64,000 bases of DNA from Hyphomicrobiales bacterium (GCA_900469965.1 UBZP01000014.1:62001-126000); one strand, 5' to 3'. Counted from the first letter of the stretch, positions 14,732-24,358 are shown. Translations and numbers: made by a program. Notes: a model not told the origin generated them from the letters alone.

Positions 14732-15769
14732 TCAGAAATTGCGCTGGACGCGGATCACCCCGCCCCAGTCGCCCGCCTTCGGGCCGGCCTTCTCCTCCAT
14801 GTGGTTGCGGTAGTTGACTTCCGGGGTGACGGTGAAGCCGGGCACGACGGTATAGCTCAGGTTCAGCGCCGCTTCCGCGTCGCCGCCGTCGTCGAAGTTG
14901 GCCGACGCGTTCATCGTCGCCTTGTCGGTCATCTTGAACGAACCGCCGACCCAGAGCGCCCAGTCGCCACTCCACCTTGCATAGTCGTTCGGCTCGCCGC
15001 CGATAGTCCATCCGCCCATGGCGAAGAGCTCAACCGGGCCGAGGATGCCGTCCACCCGCAGCTTGGCGGCGCCGGCTTCCGCCTGCTCGTCATAGCCGCC
15101 GGTCGCGCGGATCCTGAACGTGTCGGTCCCGTATCCCGCCGCCGCGACCAGGTCGGGCATGTAGCTGTCGGTCTGGTCCCCGTCCTGGTCGCTGCTGTCC
15201 TCGGCGGCGAAGGCGAAGCTGAAGCCCTTCTCGCCGCCATGGGTGTAGCGGATCTGCGTGCGGCCGAAGTCGCCGTAGTCGACGTCGTAGAAGTCGTTGA
15301 TGGTGTTGCCGGCATCCCCCATGAACTCGGTGTAGAGGGTGTCGGAGAAACCGACGCGCAGGCCGCCGAGCTCGAGATAGGCGTTCTCGACGTTGATCTC
15401 CGTCGGTCCGTTGTCGTCGTTCTGGATTTCCGCCTCGCTATAGGTCGAAAGCGCGCCAAAATCCGTATCGGCCGCCGTCGACAGGCGCAGCGCCAGCCGT
15501 GCGCGCGTGGACCAGGAATCGCCGCCGCCGCCCGGAAACGTATCCTGTTCGTTGACATCGCCCCCCGAGGCCTCCGCCCGCAGGTAGCCGCCGATCTTCA
15601 GGCAGGTCTCCGTTCCCGGGATATAGAAGTAGCCGGTGCCGAAGGCGTCGCAGACGCGGACATATTCGAGAGGAGAGGCCGCGTCCGCAACGATCGCGTC
15701 GGCGCCGCGGGACGTCGTCGCAGCGGATGCGGCTGCAAGGACTGCAGCGGGAAGAAAAATCGTGCGCAT
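14732..15769 (-). CDS. Rhizobiales-type porin
   Basis: A 345-residue outer-membrane beta-barrel. The signal peptide (residues 1-22, MRTIFLPAAVLAAASAATTS) is followed by the family hallmark LEYVRVCDAFGTGYFYIPG with two cysteines, CDAF and TCLKIGG. The barrel then consists of alternating strands, ending in WGGVIRVQRNF with a terminal Phe as required by BamA. It is more diverged in the leader than the two porins at 16682 and 18231. It faces them across the mini-porin and an AT-rich spacer. It allows diffusion of small solutes; selectivity cannot be read. AAGAGA provides a modest ribosome site. Confidence 0.9.
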   Translation of the reverse strand: MRTIFLPAAVLAAASAATTSRGADAIVADAASPLEYVRVCDAFGTGYFYIPGTETCLKIGGYLRAEASGGDVNEQDTFPGGGGDSWSTRARLALRLSTAADTDFGALSTYSEAEIQNDDNGPTEINVENAYLELGGLRVGFSDTLYTEFMGDAGNTINDFYDVDYGDFGRTQIRYTHGGEKGFSFAFAAEDSSDQDGDQTDSYMPDLVAAAGYGTDTFRIRATGGYDEQAEAGAAKLRVDGILGPVELFAMGGWTIGGEPNDYARWSGDWALWVGGSFKMTDKATMNASANFDDGGDAEAALNLSYTVVPGFTVTPEVNYRNHMEEKAGPKAGDWGGVIRVQRNF

Positions 15770-15861
15770 TGCCGGTCTCTTGCGCATGGCCCCATGCCCT
15801 TCGCGCGGCGACCGCCGCGGTGGCGGAATTCTCCCGGGGCCCGCCGAAGCAGGGCCCGGTC

Positions 15862-16113
15862 TCAGTCTTCGGACGGCCCGTCGCCGCGCGTGGTGACGCC
15901 GCCGCCGACGTCGAACCGGATGCTGCCGCCGATCTTGATGCAGGTCTCGGTGCCGGCGAGCTTGAAGTAGCCCGGTCCGAAATGCCGGCAACCGTCGGCC
16001 TCGGTCGATTCGGGCGGCTCGCGCGAGGGGATGGCCTCGTCCGCCGCAGCGCTCGCCCCCATGCTGAAGATCATGCAGGCGAGCACGTAGAAATGGACGC
16101 TTCCGCGGCGCAT
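15862..16113 (-). CDS. Tiny exported porin-like protein
   Basis: An 83-residue protein with a signal peptide (residues about 8-23, then SAAADEAIP). The only further recognisable feature is the porin N-terminal hallmark: GCRHFGPGYFKLAGTETCIK followed by IGGSIRFDVGGG, with both cysteines spaced as in the full porins. There the frame stops after a short polar end. So it is either a decayed porin or a real small protein of the kind seen in other rhizobia, with a disulphide-closed first strand. The start is uncertain: ATG 16113 gives a clean signal peptide, while ATG 16155 would add 14 residues. It lies 92 bases upstream of the first porin on the same strand. Confidence 0.6.
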   Translation of the reverse strand: MRRGSVHFYVLACMIFSMGASAAADEAIPSREPPESTEADGCRHFGPGYFKLAGTETCIKIGGSIRFDVGGGVTTRGDGPSED

Positions 16114-16681
16114 GAGCGTTGAACCCTGGCCTTTCCGATGCCGTTTCCAAGTCATGTTCGCCGATCCTGCCACCATAGGCAAGGCTGATCCATGGCCGCG
16201 AATCTCGGCGCCCGCGGAGCGGCGATGCGATCTATTGCGGGCGGCGTCGGGAGAACGGAGGTCTTTCATCGTTTTCTCAGTGATTTAAGTATAAATAGGT
16301 ATATATCAGATTTCACTCATTTCATATCCTGCGTTTTTCGCATTTCTATAAAAATTGTAGCTCGATTACGAAGTAAAAGTAAGAAACAAAAGTGTTACTG
16401 AGGATCAGAAATGTTATCAATGTCCGCTTAAAAACCGAAAGGAATCCGATAGATAGGCAAAATTCACTCAAAACGGACGTGTTATTATTGCAACAATTGT
16501 GGCGATCTATTTGAAAACGGAAGGTCTTATTCAATTTTGTTGGTTGCGCGGCAGCGGTCTGGCTGCAATGTGGCTGCAGCAGGTCAGGGCTTCCCGTCCC
16601 GGGCATGCGTCAGTCGGACGGATGGACGAGGAGTTCGCCCGCCGACGCAATCGGATCAGAATGTTTGACTGGAGGTCAAAA
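16114..16681. promoter_or_regulatory. AT-rich divergent regulatory region between porins
   Basis: A 568-base gene-free stretch. About 16270-16510 is strikingly AT-rich compared with the rest of the window, with segments such as TAAGTATAAATAGGTATATA. It separates the minus-strand mini-porin and porin from the plus-strand porin at 16682, so it probably holds both promoters and the sites of regulators such as OmpR-type or nucleoid proteins. A small RNA is possible. I cannot define individual boxes. Confidence 0.5.
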
Positions 16682-17722
16682 ATGAACATCAAGAGCCTTC
16701 TTCTTGGCTCCGCTGCGGCACTCGCAGCAGTTTCCGGCGCCCAGGCTGCCGACGCCATCGTCGCTGCCGAGCCCGAGCCGATGGAATACGTTCGCGTCTG
16801 CGACGCTTTCGGCACCGGCTACTTCTACATCCCCGGCACCGAGACCTGCCTCAAGATCGGCGGTTATGTCCGCGTCGACATCGAAGGCGGTGACATCGGC
16901 GCTCAGGACACCTTCCCCGGTGGTGGCGGTGACTCCTGGCGGACCCGCACCCGTGTAGCCCTGCGTCTCTCCACGGCGACCGACACCGAATACGGTGCCC
17001 TGAAGACCTACACGGAAGTTCGCTTCGACCGTGACGACAACAGCGATTCCGACAGCTACCTGCAGGAAGGCTACATCGAGCTCGGCGGCTTCCTGGTTGG
17101 CTACACCGACTCGGCGTTCTCCAGCTTCACCGGCTTCGCCAACGAAAACATCAACGACTACTGGGATGTCGACTACGGCGACTTCCAGACCACTCAGTTG
17201 ACCTACAAGTACGACACCGGCGCCGGCTTCTCGGCCGTCATCTCGCTCGAAGACGGCAGCGACAGCGACGACGTCGACTACGACAGCTACGTGCCGAACG
17301 TCGTTGCCGGTCTCGGCTACAATGGCGGCGTCTGGCAGCTCCGCGCCGTCGGTGCCTATGACGATTTCGCCGAAGAGGGCGCGATCAAGGTTCGCGGCGA
17401 CGTCACCTTCGGCCCGGTCTCGCTGTTCGCCATGGGCGGCTGGAACACCGACGGCGACTTCCAGAACAAGTACGCCCGTTGGGACGGCGACTGGGCTGTC
17501 TGGCTCGGCGGCTCCTACACGCTCACCGAAAAGGCTACGATCAACGGCTCCGTCAACTTCGACGACGGCGACAACGTCGAAGCTGCTCTGAACGTGGCCT
17601 ACCAGGTCGTTCCGGGCTTCTCGGTCATCCCGGAAGTCAACTACCGCAGCGACATGGACGAGAAGGCTGGTCCGGAAGCCGAAGACTGGGGCGGCATCAT
17701 CCGCTTCCAGCGCAACTTCTAA
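16682..17722 (+). CDS. Rhizobiales-type porin
   Basis: A 346-residue outer-membrane porin. A signal peptide with SGAQA cleavage is followed by ADAIVAAEPEPMEYVRVCDA, the CDAFGTGYFYIPG hallmark and TCLKIGGYVR. Strand-rich barrel sequence continues to a terminal Phe (IIRFQRNF). Its first 62 residues are identical to those of the porin at 18231, and both genes share TTGACTGGAGGTCA just before the ATG, including the GGAGG site. A strong terminator follows. It is a general diffusion pore; three copies within 4.6 kb suggest interchangeable or conditionally expressed pores. Confidence 0.94.
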   Translation: MNIKSLLLGSAAALAAVSGAQAADAIVAAEPEPMEYVRVCDAFGTGYFYIPGTETCLKIGGYVRVDIEGGDIGAQDTFPGGGGDSWRTRTRVALRLSTATDTEYGALKTYTEVRFDRDDNSDSDSYLQEGYIELGGFLVGYTDSAFSSFTGFANENINDYWDVDYGDFQTTQLTYKYDTGAGFSAVISLEDGSDSDDVDYDSYVPNVVAGLGYNGGVWQLRAVGAYDDFAEEGAIKVRGDVTFGPVSLFAMGGWNTDGDFQNKYARWDGDWAVWLGGSYTLTEKATINGSVNFDDGDNVEAALNVAYQVVPGFSVIPEVNYRSDMDEKAGPEAEDWGGIIRFQRNF

Positions 17723-17740
17723 GCCATCCGTCGAATCAAA

Positions 17741-17771
17741 GGAAAAGCCCGGCCGCAAGCCGGGCTTTTCC
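17741..17771 (+). terminator. Terminator of the porin at 16682
   Basis: GGAAAAGCCCGGC/GCCGGGCTTTTCC, a 13-bp stem with a 5-base loop whose 3' arm contains the T-run, 18 bases after the stop codon. Confidence 0.85.
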
Positions 17772-18230
17772 ACGTTGGCGATCCCGATGATTCTCGATTC
17801 GGGACAGAATCGAACTCGGACGGCAGTCGCCATCCCGTGCCGCTGCGACGGGTCGCCCGCCTGAAAACGGTCCATTGCGCACGTCCGGACGGCAGTTTTC
17901 CGCATGAATCGGCCCGTCCGTGCTGCGGCAGGAGCGTCTTTTGCGTCTTGCTAAGTGTGCGGATCGTAAGCTCTTTTATTAACGCATCGTAAATTTTTCT
18001 GTCTCCCGGTTACAGTTTTGTGTCCTTTGCGCAACACGGTAACCGGAAGGGTGTGACAAACGCTTGCTTCCGACGGTTTCAAGATTGCACCAAGTTCTCC
18101 GTTTTGTATTTTCAACTCCGGAAGCAGGGGCGGTGATCGTCCGCTTCCTGAAATTGGGGATGGGGCAGGGAACGCTGTCCTTCAGCAAAAAGACCCAGAC
18201 CCGAATGAAACTTTTGACTGGAGGTCAGAA
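17772..18230. promoter_or_regulatory. Intergenic region between two porins
   Basis: 459 bases without a gene. The middle (about 17950-18120) is less GC-rich and contains CTTTTATTAACGCATCGTAAA and the inverted pair CCGGTTAC/GTAACCGG, loci for the promoter or regulators of the downstream porin. The last 25 bases repeat the leader of the upstream porin. Confidence 0.45.
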
Positions 18231-19316
18231 ATGAACATCAAGAGCCTTCTTCTCGGCTCCGCTGCTGCTCTCGCAGCAGTATCCGGCGCTCAGGCTGCCG
18301 ACGCGATCGTCGCTGCTGAGCCGGAGCCGATGGAATACGTTCGCGTCTGCGACGCGTTCGGCACCGGTTACTTCTACATCCCCGGCACCGAAACCTGCCT
18401 CAAGATCGGCGGCTACATCCGCGTTGAATGGCGCGGCGGCGACGTCCTCGGCCAGAACACCTTCCCCGGTGGCGGCGGCGACTCCTGGCAGACCCGCAGC
18501 CGTGCGACCATGAAGTTCTCGACGGCTACGGACACCGAATACGGCGCCCTGAAGACCTACGCTGAAGTTGAGTTCCAGAAGGACAACAACAACGGCGGCA
18601 GCACCAACCTGGCGCACGGCTACATCGACTTCGCCGGCTTCCTCATCGGTTACACCGACTCGCTCTTCGCGGGCGGCTACATCGGTGGCGGCTACTCGAT
18701 GAACGACTACATCTTCGTCAACTACGGTGATACGGCTCGCAACCAGATCCGCTACACCTACGGCGACGTCAGCAACGGCTTCACGTTCACGGCTGGTATC
18801 GAAGACAGCAGCGACGCTGCTGGCGACTTCACCCGCGATGACGGCGAAATCGACACCTACGTTCCGAACGTTGTCGGCGGCGTTGGCTACTCGGCCGGCG
18901 GCTTCCAGGCATTCTTGGTCGGCGGCTACGACGCCGTCGTCGAAGAAGGTGCCATCAAGGGCCGTATCAACGCGACCTTCGGCGCCTTCAGCGCATACGT
19001 CATGGCCGGCTGGAACACCGACGGTGACTACCAGAACGACTACGCTCAGTGGTACGGTGACTGGGCTGTCTGGCTCGGTGCGAAGTACCAGGCCACTGAA
19101 AAGCTGGCCATCTACGGCGACTTCAACTTCATGGACGAAGGTGCCGGCTTCGACACCGACACCGGCAAGTTCGAAACCTCGGTTGGCCTGGCATATGCCG
19201 TCGTTCCGGGCTTCACGATCCGTCCGGAAGTCAGCTACGTGTCTGACTTCGACGAATTCGCTGGCGAAGAAGCCAACGATTGGGGCGGCATGATCCGCTT
19301 CCAGCGCGACTTCTAA
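18231..19316 (+). CDS. Rhizobiales-type porin
   Basis: A 361-residue outer-membrane porin. The signal peptide and first 62 residues are identical to the porin at 16682 (CDAFGTGYFYIPG, TCLKIGGY), after which the barrel diverges in loops, including YIGGGYSMNDYIFVNYGDTA, and closes with MIRFQRDF ending in Phe. GGAGG lies in TGACTGGAGGTCAG before the ATG. The 5' identity contrasting with divergence later suggests recent duplication or gene conversion. It is terminated by a strong hairpin. Codon use is highly biased, as for abundantly expressed proteins. Confidence 0.94.
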   Translation: MNIKSLLLGSAAALAAVSGAQAADAIVAAEPEPMEYVRVCDAFGTGYFYIPGTETCLKIGGYIRVEWRGGDVLGQNTFPGGGGDSWQTRSRATMKFSTATDTEYGALKTYAEVEFQKDNNNGGSTNLAHGYIDFAGFLIGYTDSLFAGGYIGGGYSMNDYIFVNYGDTARNQIRYTYGDVSNGFTFTAGIEDSSDAAGDFTRDDGEIDTYVPNVVGGVGYSAGGFQAFLVGGYDAVVEEGAIKGRINATFGAFSAYVMAGWNTDGDYQNDYAQWYGDWAVWLGAKYQATEKLAIYGDFNFMDEGAGFDTDTGKFETSVGLAYAVVPGFTIRPEVSYVSDFDEFAGEEANDWGGMIRFQRDF

Positions 19317-19343
19317 TCTGATCTGACCTCGGTCATTTTGGAG

Positions 19344-19369
19344 GGAGCCCGGCCGCAAGGCCGGGCTCT
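19344..19369 (+). terminator. Terminator of the porin at 18231
   Basis: GAGCCCGGCC/GGCCGGGCTC, a 10-bp stem with a GCAA tetraloop followed by TTG, 27 bases after the stop codon. Confidence 0.8.
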
Positions 19370-19573
19370 TGTCGTTTCAGCGAACGACAGAGACGGCCCG
19401 GGCCGTTGGTGGAGCCCGGCCGGCCGCGCCAGGCCGCACCGGATCACAGGCGGCGGGCTCCCGCCAGATGATATCCGGCCGGGCGATTGCCCTCCGTCGA
19501 GGGTATGCGGGCAGGCGTTTGCCGGCGCCGCCGGATCGGACGCCGAGATGCCGGAGGGGATCGGCGAAAGGCG

Positions 19574-20458
19574 TCAGACCCGCAGCAGAAAGTCCTTCAC
19601 CGCCGCGAGCTCGTCCGGCGTGTGCAGAAGCGGTGCGTGGCCCTGGCCGCGGGCCGTCAACGCGGTGAGGTTCGGGTGGCGCATTGCCATCGCCGCGAAG
19701 GTCTCCGGCGACAGCAGCGACGAATGCTCGCCCCGGATCGCCAGCATCGGAAAGGGGCGGAGCGCGTCGAACTGGGCCCAGAGGTCGGGCAGGGGGCCGG
19801 TGAGATCCAGATCCAGCAATTGCCGGGCGATGGCCGGGTCGAAGTCGGCGACGATCGCCCCGTCGCGCTCGACATAGATCGCCCGCGCCATCTCGGCCCA
19901 GTCAGCCTGCGTCAGCGCGGGAAAGGCCGTGCCATGCGTCGCCTGGAGGATGGCGGCGGCCTCCGCCCAGTCGGCCGGCGCCTGCCGCCGGTTGAGATAG
20001 GTGGCGATCTCCTGCAGGCCCCTCGGCTCGATCACCGGTCCGATGTCGTTCAGGACGACGCCCTTCAGCCTGTGCGGCGCGACGGCGGCGAGGAGATGGA
20101 GGATGAGCCCGCCGCGGGACGTCCCCACGAAGATCGCGCTCTCGATGCCAAGTGCCTCCAGTGCCGTCTCGACGTCGGCGCATTCGACGGCGAGGCTGTA
20201 GTTCGCCTTGTTGTCGTCCATCGCCGAGCGTCCACGACCACGGTAGTCGAGCGCCACCACGCGCCGGCCGAGGTCACCGGTGATCGCGCCGGCAAAGGCG
20301 TGGAAGTCCCGCGCATTGCGGCTCAAGCCGGCAAGGCAGACGATCGGCACCTGACCGGCCGCCGCGGTGGCGGGGCCGTAGTCGCGGGCATGGAGCATGA
20401 GACCGTCACGCGCGGGGAAAAAGCGTTCCTGGTAGGGTAGTGAAGTTTCCGCCGTCAT
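19574..20458 (-). CDS. Alpha/beta-fold hydrolase
   Basis: A 294-residue cytoplasmic hydrolase. The oxyanion region IVCLAGLSRNARDFHAFA, ALDYRGRGRSAMDD and the nucleophile elbow VGTSRGG (Ser near residue 106) are plain. The acid is probably in the later AIRGEHSSLLSPETF strand, and the catalytic His in GQGHAPLLH. Overall it follows the haloperoxidase/epoxide-hydrolase-like subgroup. ATG 20458 is preceded by GGAGACC. It lies 143 bases downstream of slt on the same strand and may be read through from it. The substrate is unknown. Confidence 0.88.
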   Translation of the reverse strand: MTAETSLPYQERFFPARDGLMLHARDYGPATAAAGQVPIVCLAGLSRNARDFHAFAGAITGDLGRRVVALDYRGRGRSAMDDNKANYSLAVECADVETALEALGIESAIFVGTSRGGLILHLLAAVAPHRLKGVVLNDIGPVIEPRGLQEIATYLNRRQAPADWAEAAAILQATHGTAFPALTQADWAEMARAIYVERDGAIVADFDPAIARQLLDLDLTGPLPDLWAQFDALRPFPMLAIRGEHSSLLSPETFAAMAMRHPNLTALTARGQGHAPLLHTPDELAAVKDFLLRV

Positions 20459-20601
20459 CCGGTCTCCATGCAAGGGCATGCTATGCTGCCATCCTGCCGC
20501 AAGGTCGCACCGATGGACAGCCCCAAGCAGGCAGTTCCGCGCGAAAGGCCCGAGGCACGATGGCGGGCCGCGGCGGTGCGGCCGGCCTTCCGTCCGACGC
20601 G

Positions 20602-22686
20602 CTACGACCGGCCGAGGCGCAGATCATGGACGATGTCGGCCTTCTGCCCGAGCCGCGTCTTGTAGACCTGGTAGTTCTCCATCACGCGCTGGACATAGCT
20701 TCGCGTCTCGGAGAACGGGATCTTCTCCACCCAGTCGACCACCTCGTCGATCGGCTTGCCGCGGGGGTCGCCGTAGCGCTCGATCCATTGGCCGACGCGG
20801 CGCGGGCCGGCATTGTAGGCGATGAAGGTCAGGATGTAGGAGCCGTTGAAGTCGCTGATCTGCTCGCCGAGGAAATGGGCGCCGAGCGTGGCGTTGTAGG
20901 CGGCATCGCTGGTCAGCCTCTCGGCGGAGTAGGCAAGGCCATAGCGCTTCGCCACCCCTTTGGCCGTGCCGGGCAGGAGCTGCAGCAGGCCGCGCGCATT
21001 GGCCGGAGAGACGGCGGCGGGGTTGAAGGCGCTCTCCTGCCGCGCGATGGCATAGGCGAGCGCCTTGCCGGAGCCGGAGATGTTGGCGCTGGCCGGGATC
21101 ACGCCCACCGGAAAGGCGAGCGCTGCGACGTCGATGCCGCGCCCGAAGGCGATCTTGCCAATCTGCAACGACAGCTGGTGGTCGCCGCCGGTCTCCGCGC
21201 GTGCGGCGAGCAGCGCCAGTTCGCCGGGGCTCTGCAGCTCCTCGGCAAGAGCGCGGTAGAGGCTTGCGGCCCGCCATCCATGCCCCGCCGCGGCGAGCCG
21301 ATCGATCGCACGGACGGCCTCGCGCGACTGGAAGCGCGCGCGTTCGTCCTGGCTCGGGGTCGGATAGACCACGTTCAGGCCGCTCTGCCCGATCCGGGCG
21401 GCGGCGAGCTGGCCATAATAGGTGCCGCCGAAATGGGCGGCCTTCGCGTAGTATTCCCTGGCCTCGGCGGCGCCCCCGGCCTCCGCCGCCCGGCCCATCC
21501 AGTACCAGGCGCGGGAGACGGCGAGCGGCCGGTTCGAGACGCGCAGGATCTTCCGGAAATGCGAAAGGGCGGTCTTCGGGTCTTTCAGGCCCCTGAGCGC
21601 ATACCAGCCGGCGTGGAATTCCGCCTCGACCATGTCGGTCTCGCTGCGGGCGGCGTGATGGGCGGCAAGTTTGTAGGCGGCGGCGTATTTGCCCTGTTCC
21701 GCAAGCCCGCGGCTGGCGATCCGCTGTTCCACCCACCAGGCCGAGGAGGCCGCGCTGTCGTCGTCGCTGCCGTCTTCAAGCGGCGCGTCCTTCGACAGGA
21801 GCTCTGCGGCGAGCGCGTACTTCTCGGCGCGATTGGCGATCTCGGCACGCAGGAAGGCATAGGCCGGATCCCTGTGCCAGGAGGGATCGACGGCCTTGAC
21901 CAGCGCCTCTGCGTTCTTCGCCTTGTGGATGACGGCCGCCCAGGCGCGATAGAGGGATTGCGCCTCGGCGAGGTCGCCGAAGCGCTGCGCCTGCTGCGCC
22001 CGTTCCCGGTAGAGCAGCATCTCCATCCGCCGGCGATGATCGGCCACGGTGAGCAGCGAACCGAATTCGCCGAGGATCTTCGTCTCGGTGTCGCGGTCGA
22101 GCGCATCGGCGTGCCAATAGGGCCGGAGCGCCTCGCGCGCAGCCGCCGTGTCGCCCTTGGCGGCCTTGGCCCGTGCCAGCGCGATCGCGCCTTCCACGGT
22201 CTCGGCGCGCGTCGTGCCGAAGGCGGCGATGACGGCATCGGGTGCAGCGTTTTCGCGGGCGAGCGCCCGTTCCGAATTGGCGCGCAGCGATTTCAGCCCC
22301 GGCCAGCCCTTCAACGTCTTCTGTGCCGCAGCTATCTCGTAGGAGGGCACGCCGGCCTGGCCGGATACGGCGATCGCCCATGTCAAGATGTGCCGGTCCA
22401 GGCTGTCCGGCGGCAGGGTGTCGCGAATGCGCAGCGCCTCGGCCGCATCCCGGTCCGAAAGGGCGTCGAGGCCGTTCTTCAGGGCCTCCGAGACCGGCGC
22501 TTTGCCGGTGATGCCGGCAATCGCGCCTCCCGCCTCGTTCGCCGGCATGCTGGCGGCAAATCCGAGCGGCTTCGTCCGGGGCAGGGGCAGCTTGTCGTCC
22601 GGCAGCGTCCCGGCATGGGCCGTCGGCGCCGCGACAACCGTTACCGCAAGCAGAATGAGTGCCGCATGGCTGATGACTCTGGTCAT
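20602..22686 (-). CDS. slt: Soluble lytic murein transglycosylase
   Basis: A 694-residue periplasmic peptidoglycan-cleaving enzyme. After a signal peptide (residues 1-25, ending PTAHA) comes a long alpha-superhelical region, the U-shaped domain of Slt70, and then the catalytic SLT domain from about residue 545: ARQESAFNP with the catalytic Glu near 551, GLLQLLPGTAK and FIAYNAGPRRV. The C-terminal region continues to the end of the protein as usual in Slt. It cuts glycan strands to form anhydromuropeptides. It diverges from dapA with a 299-base shared promoter region. No motif is missing. Confidence 0.92.
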   Translation of the reverse strand: MTRVISHAALILLAVTVVAAPTAHAGTLPDDKLPLPRTKPLGFAASMPANEAGGAIAGITGKAPVSEALKNGLDALSDRDAAEALRIRDTLPPDSLDRHILTWAIAVSGQAGVPSYEIAAAQKTLKGWPGLKSLRANSERALARENAAPDAVIAAFGTTRAETVEGAIALARAKAAKGDTAAAREALRPYWHADALDRDTETKILGEFGSLLTVADHRRRMEMLLYRERAQQAQRFGDLAEAQSLYRAWAAVIHKAKNAEALVKAVDPSWHRDPAYAFLRAEIANRAEKYALAAELLSKDAPLEDGSDDDSAASSAWWVEQRIASRGLAEQGKYAAAYKLAAHHAARSETDMVEAEFHAGWYALRGLKDPKTALSHFRKILRVSNRPLAVSRAWYWMGRAAEAGGAAEAREYYAKAAHFGGTYYGQLAAARIGQSGLNVVYPTPSQDERARFQSREAVRAIDRLAAAGHGWRAASLYRALAEELQSPGELALLAARAETGGDHQLSLQIGKIAFGRGIDVAALAFPVGVIPASANISGSGKALAYAIARQESAFNPAAVSPANARGLLQLLPGTAKGVAKRYGLAYSAERLTSDAAYNATLGAHFLGEQISDFNGSYILTFIAYNAGPRRVGQWIERYGDPRGKPIDEVVDWVEKIPFSETRSYVQRVMENYQVYKTRLGQKADIVHDLRLGRS

Positions 22687-22985
22687 GAGGCGTCCCGCCC
22701 GCTGATTGTCCCCTGCGCGAAAGGCGCTTGCGAATCCGTCTCTGATGATTAGCGTCCCGTCTCGTTAATGAAGGGTTACCAAGGAATTCAGGACCATGTG
22801 ACCACGCCTGTCGGTTGCCCCCGTTTCCTGCGCAAGCGGGGCCCTCCGCGCTTGCTGGCGGAGTGGGAAAACGCCGCTTCCGCCGCTTGCCGCCCGACCG
22901 CCACATGATTATGGTGCGGCAGCATTTAATCAAGGAATACGGCCAAAGGATGGGATTTTCGCCCCTCCGGCCTCAGGAGTTCTCG
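22687..22985. promoter_or_regulatory. Divergent slt/dapA promoter region
   Basis: 299 bases between divergent starts. An inverted pair GCAAGCG/CGCTTGC occurs near 22834-22857. AGGAG before dapA is clear. I see no well-matched promoter boxes, although TTAATGAAGGGTTACC near 22767 may be part of one. Confidence 0.35.
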
Positions 22986-23870
22986 ATGTTCAAGGGGTCC
23001 ATACCCGCTCTCGTTACCCCCTTTGCCGAAAACGGCGAGGTGGATGAAGCCGCCTTCGCAGCACATGTCGAGTGGCAGGTCAAAGAGGGCAGCCACGGCC
23101 TGGTCCCGGTCGGCACCACGGGTGAATCCCCCACGCTCTCGCATGCCGAACACAAGCGGGTGGTCGAGCTCTGCATCGAGGTCGCCGCCGGCCGCGTGCC
23201 GGTGATCGCCGGCGCCGGGTCCAACAACACGCGCGAGGCCGTCGAACTGGCCGTGCATGCCGAGAAGGCCGGCGCGGACGCGATCCTGGTGGTTACGCCC
23301 TATTACAACAAGCCGACCCAGAAGGGGCTGTTCGCCCACTATGCGGCGATCGCCGAGGCGGTGAAGCTGCCGATCGTCATCTACAACATTCCCGGCCGCT
23401 CTGTGATCGACATGACGCCGGAGACGATGGGCGCGCTGCACAAGGCCCATCCCTCGATCATCGGCGTCAAGGATGCGACGGGCAAGATCGAGCGCGTCTC
23501 CGAGCAGCGCATCGCCTGCGGCAAGGACTTCGTCCAGCTCTCCGGCGAAGACGCGACCGCGCTCGGTTTCAACGCCCATGGCGGCGTCGGCTGCATCTCC
23601 GTCACCGCCAACGTCGCCCCGCGCCTCTGCGCCGAGTTCCAGATGGCCACGCTCGCCGGCAACTATGCCAAGGCGCTCGAACTCCAGGACCGGCTGATGC
23701 CGCTGCACAAGGCGATCTTCATGGAGCCGGGGCTGTGCGGCGCCAAGTACGGCCTGAACCGCCTGCGCGGCATGAGCCGCAAGGTGCGCTCGCCGTTGCT
23801 GTCGACGCTGGAGCCTGCCACCGAAGCGGCCATCGACGCGGCACTGCGGCACGCCGGTCTTTTGAACTGA
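22986..23870 (+). CDS. dapA: 4-hydroxy-tetrahydrodipicolinate synthase DapA
   Basis: A 294-residue TIM-barrel class I aldolase that condenses pyruvate with aspartate semialdehyde in lysine and diaminopimelate synthesis. [11 protein letters not shown] (substrate Thr pair), [13 protein letters not shown] (catalytic Tyr and the Arg) and [10 protein letters not shown] with the Schiff-base Lys near residue 163 are all present. The ATG at 22986 follows AGGAG; the length is standard. It is followed after 8 bases by smpB, the common order in rhizobia, and diverges from slt. Confidence 0.97.
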   Translation: MFKGSIPALVTPFAENGEVDEAAFAAHVEWQVKEGSHGLVPVGTTGESPTLSHAEHKRVVELCIEVAAGRVPVIAGAGSNNTREAVELAVHAEKAGADAILVVTPYYNKPTQKGLFAHYAAIAEAVKLPIVIYNIPGRSVIDMTPETMGALHKAHPSIIGVKDATGKIERVSEQRIACGKDFVQLSGEDATALGFNAHGGVGCISVTANVAPRLCAEFQMATLAGNYAKALELQDRLMPLHKAIFMEPGLCGAKYGLNRLRGMSRKVRSPLLSTLEPATEAAIDAALRHAGLLN

Positions 23871-23878
23871 GGCCGGCC

Positions 23879-24358
23879 ATGGCAGTCAAGGCCAAGCCGG
23901 CGACGGTGAAGAAGATCGTGGCGGAGAACCGCAAGGCCCGCTTCAACTACGAGATCGTCGATACCTACGAGGCGGGCCTGGTGCTGACCGGCACCGAGGT
24001 CAAGTCCCTGCGCGACGGCAAGGCCAACATCGCCGAGTCCTACGCCTCCGACGAGGGCGGCGAGATCTGGCTGATCAATTCCTACCTGCCCGAATACCTG
24101 CAGGCCAATCGCTTCAACCACGAGACGCGGCGGCGGCGAAAGCTGCTGTTGTCGAAGCGCGAGGTGCACCGGCTGCGCAATGCCGTCAACCGCGAGGGCA
24201 TGACGCTGGTGCCGCTGAAGATCTACTTCAACGACCGCGGCCGGGCTAAGCTCGAGCTGGCGCTCGCCAAGGGCAAGAAGCTGCACGACAAGCGCGAGAC
24301 CGCCAAGGAGCGCGACTGGAACCGCCAGAAGAGCAGGCTCCTGAAGGATCGCGGATAG
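23879..24358 (+). CDS. smpB: SsrA-binding protein SmpB
   Basis: A 159-residue tmRNA partner that rescues stalled ribosomes. The OB-fold opens with [20 protein letters not shown], then [20 protein letters not shown], the [20 protein letters not shown] segment and [20 protein letters not shown]. The C-terminal tail ([20 protein letters not shown]) is the part that enters the mRNA channel. It lies 8 bases after dapA, so it is cotranscribed. tmRNA itself is not in the window. Confidence 0.97.
   Translation: MAVKAKPATVKKIVAENRKARFNYEIVDTYEAGLVLTGTEVKSLRDGKANIAESYASDEGGEIWLINSYLPEYLQANRFNHETRRRRKLLLSKREVHRLRNAVNREGMTLVPLKIYFNDRGRAKLELALAKGKKLHDKRETAKERDWNRQKSRLLKDRG

Noticed and set aside
20440-22752. 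A 770-codon open frame on the plus strand opposite slt
   Set aside because: It is the GC-rich antisense of a clear transglycosylase gene; the product is low-complexity Arg/Gly/Leu with no domain and no ribosome site.
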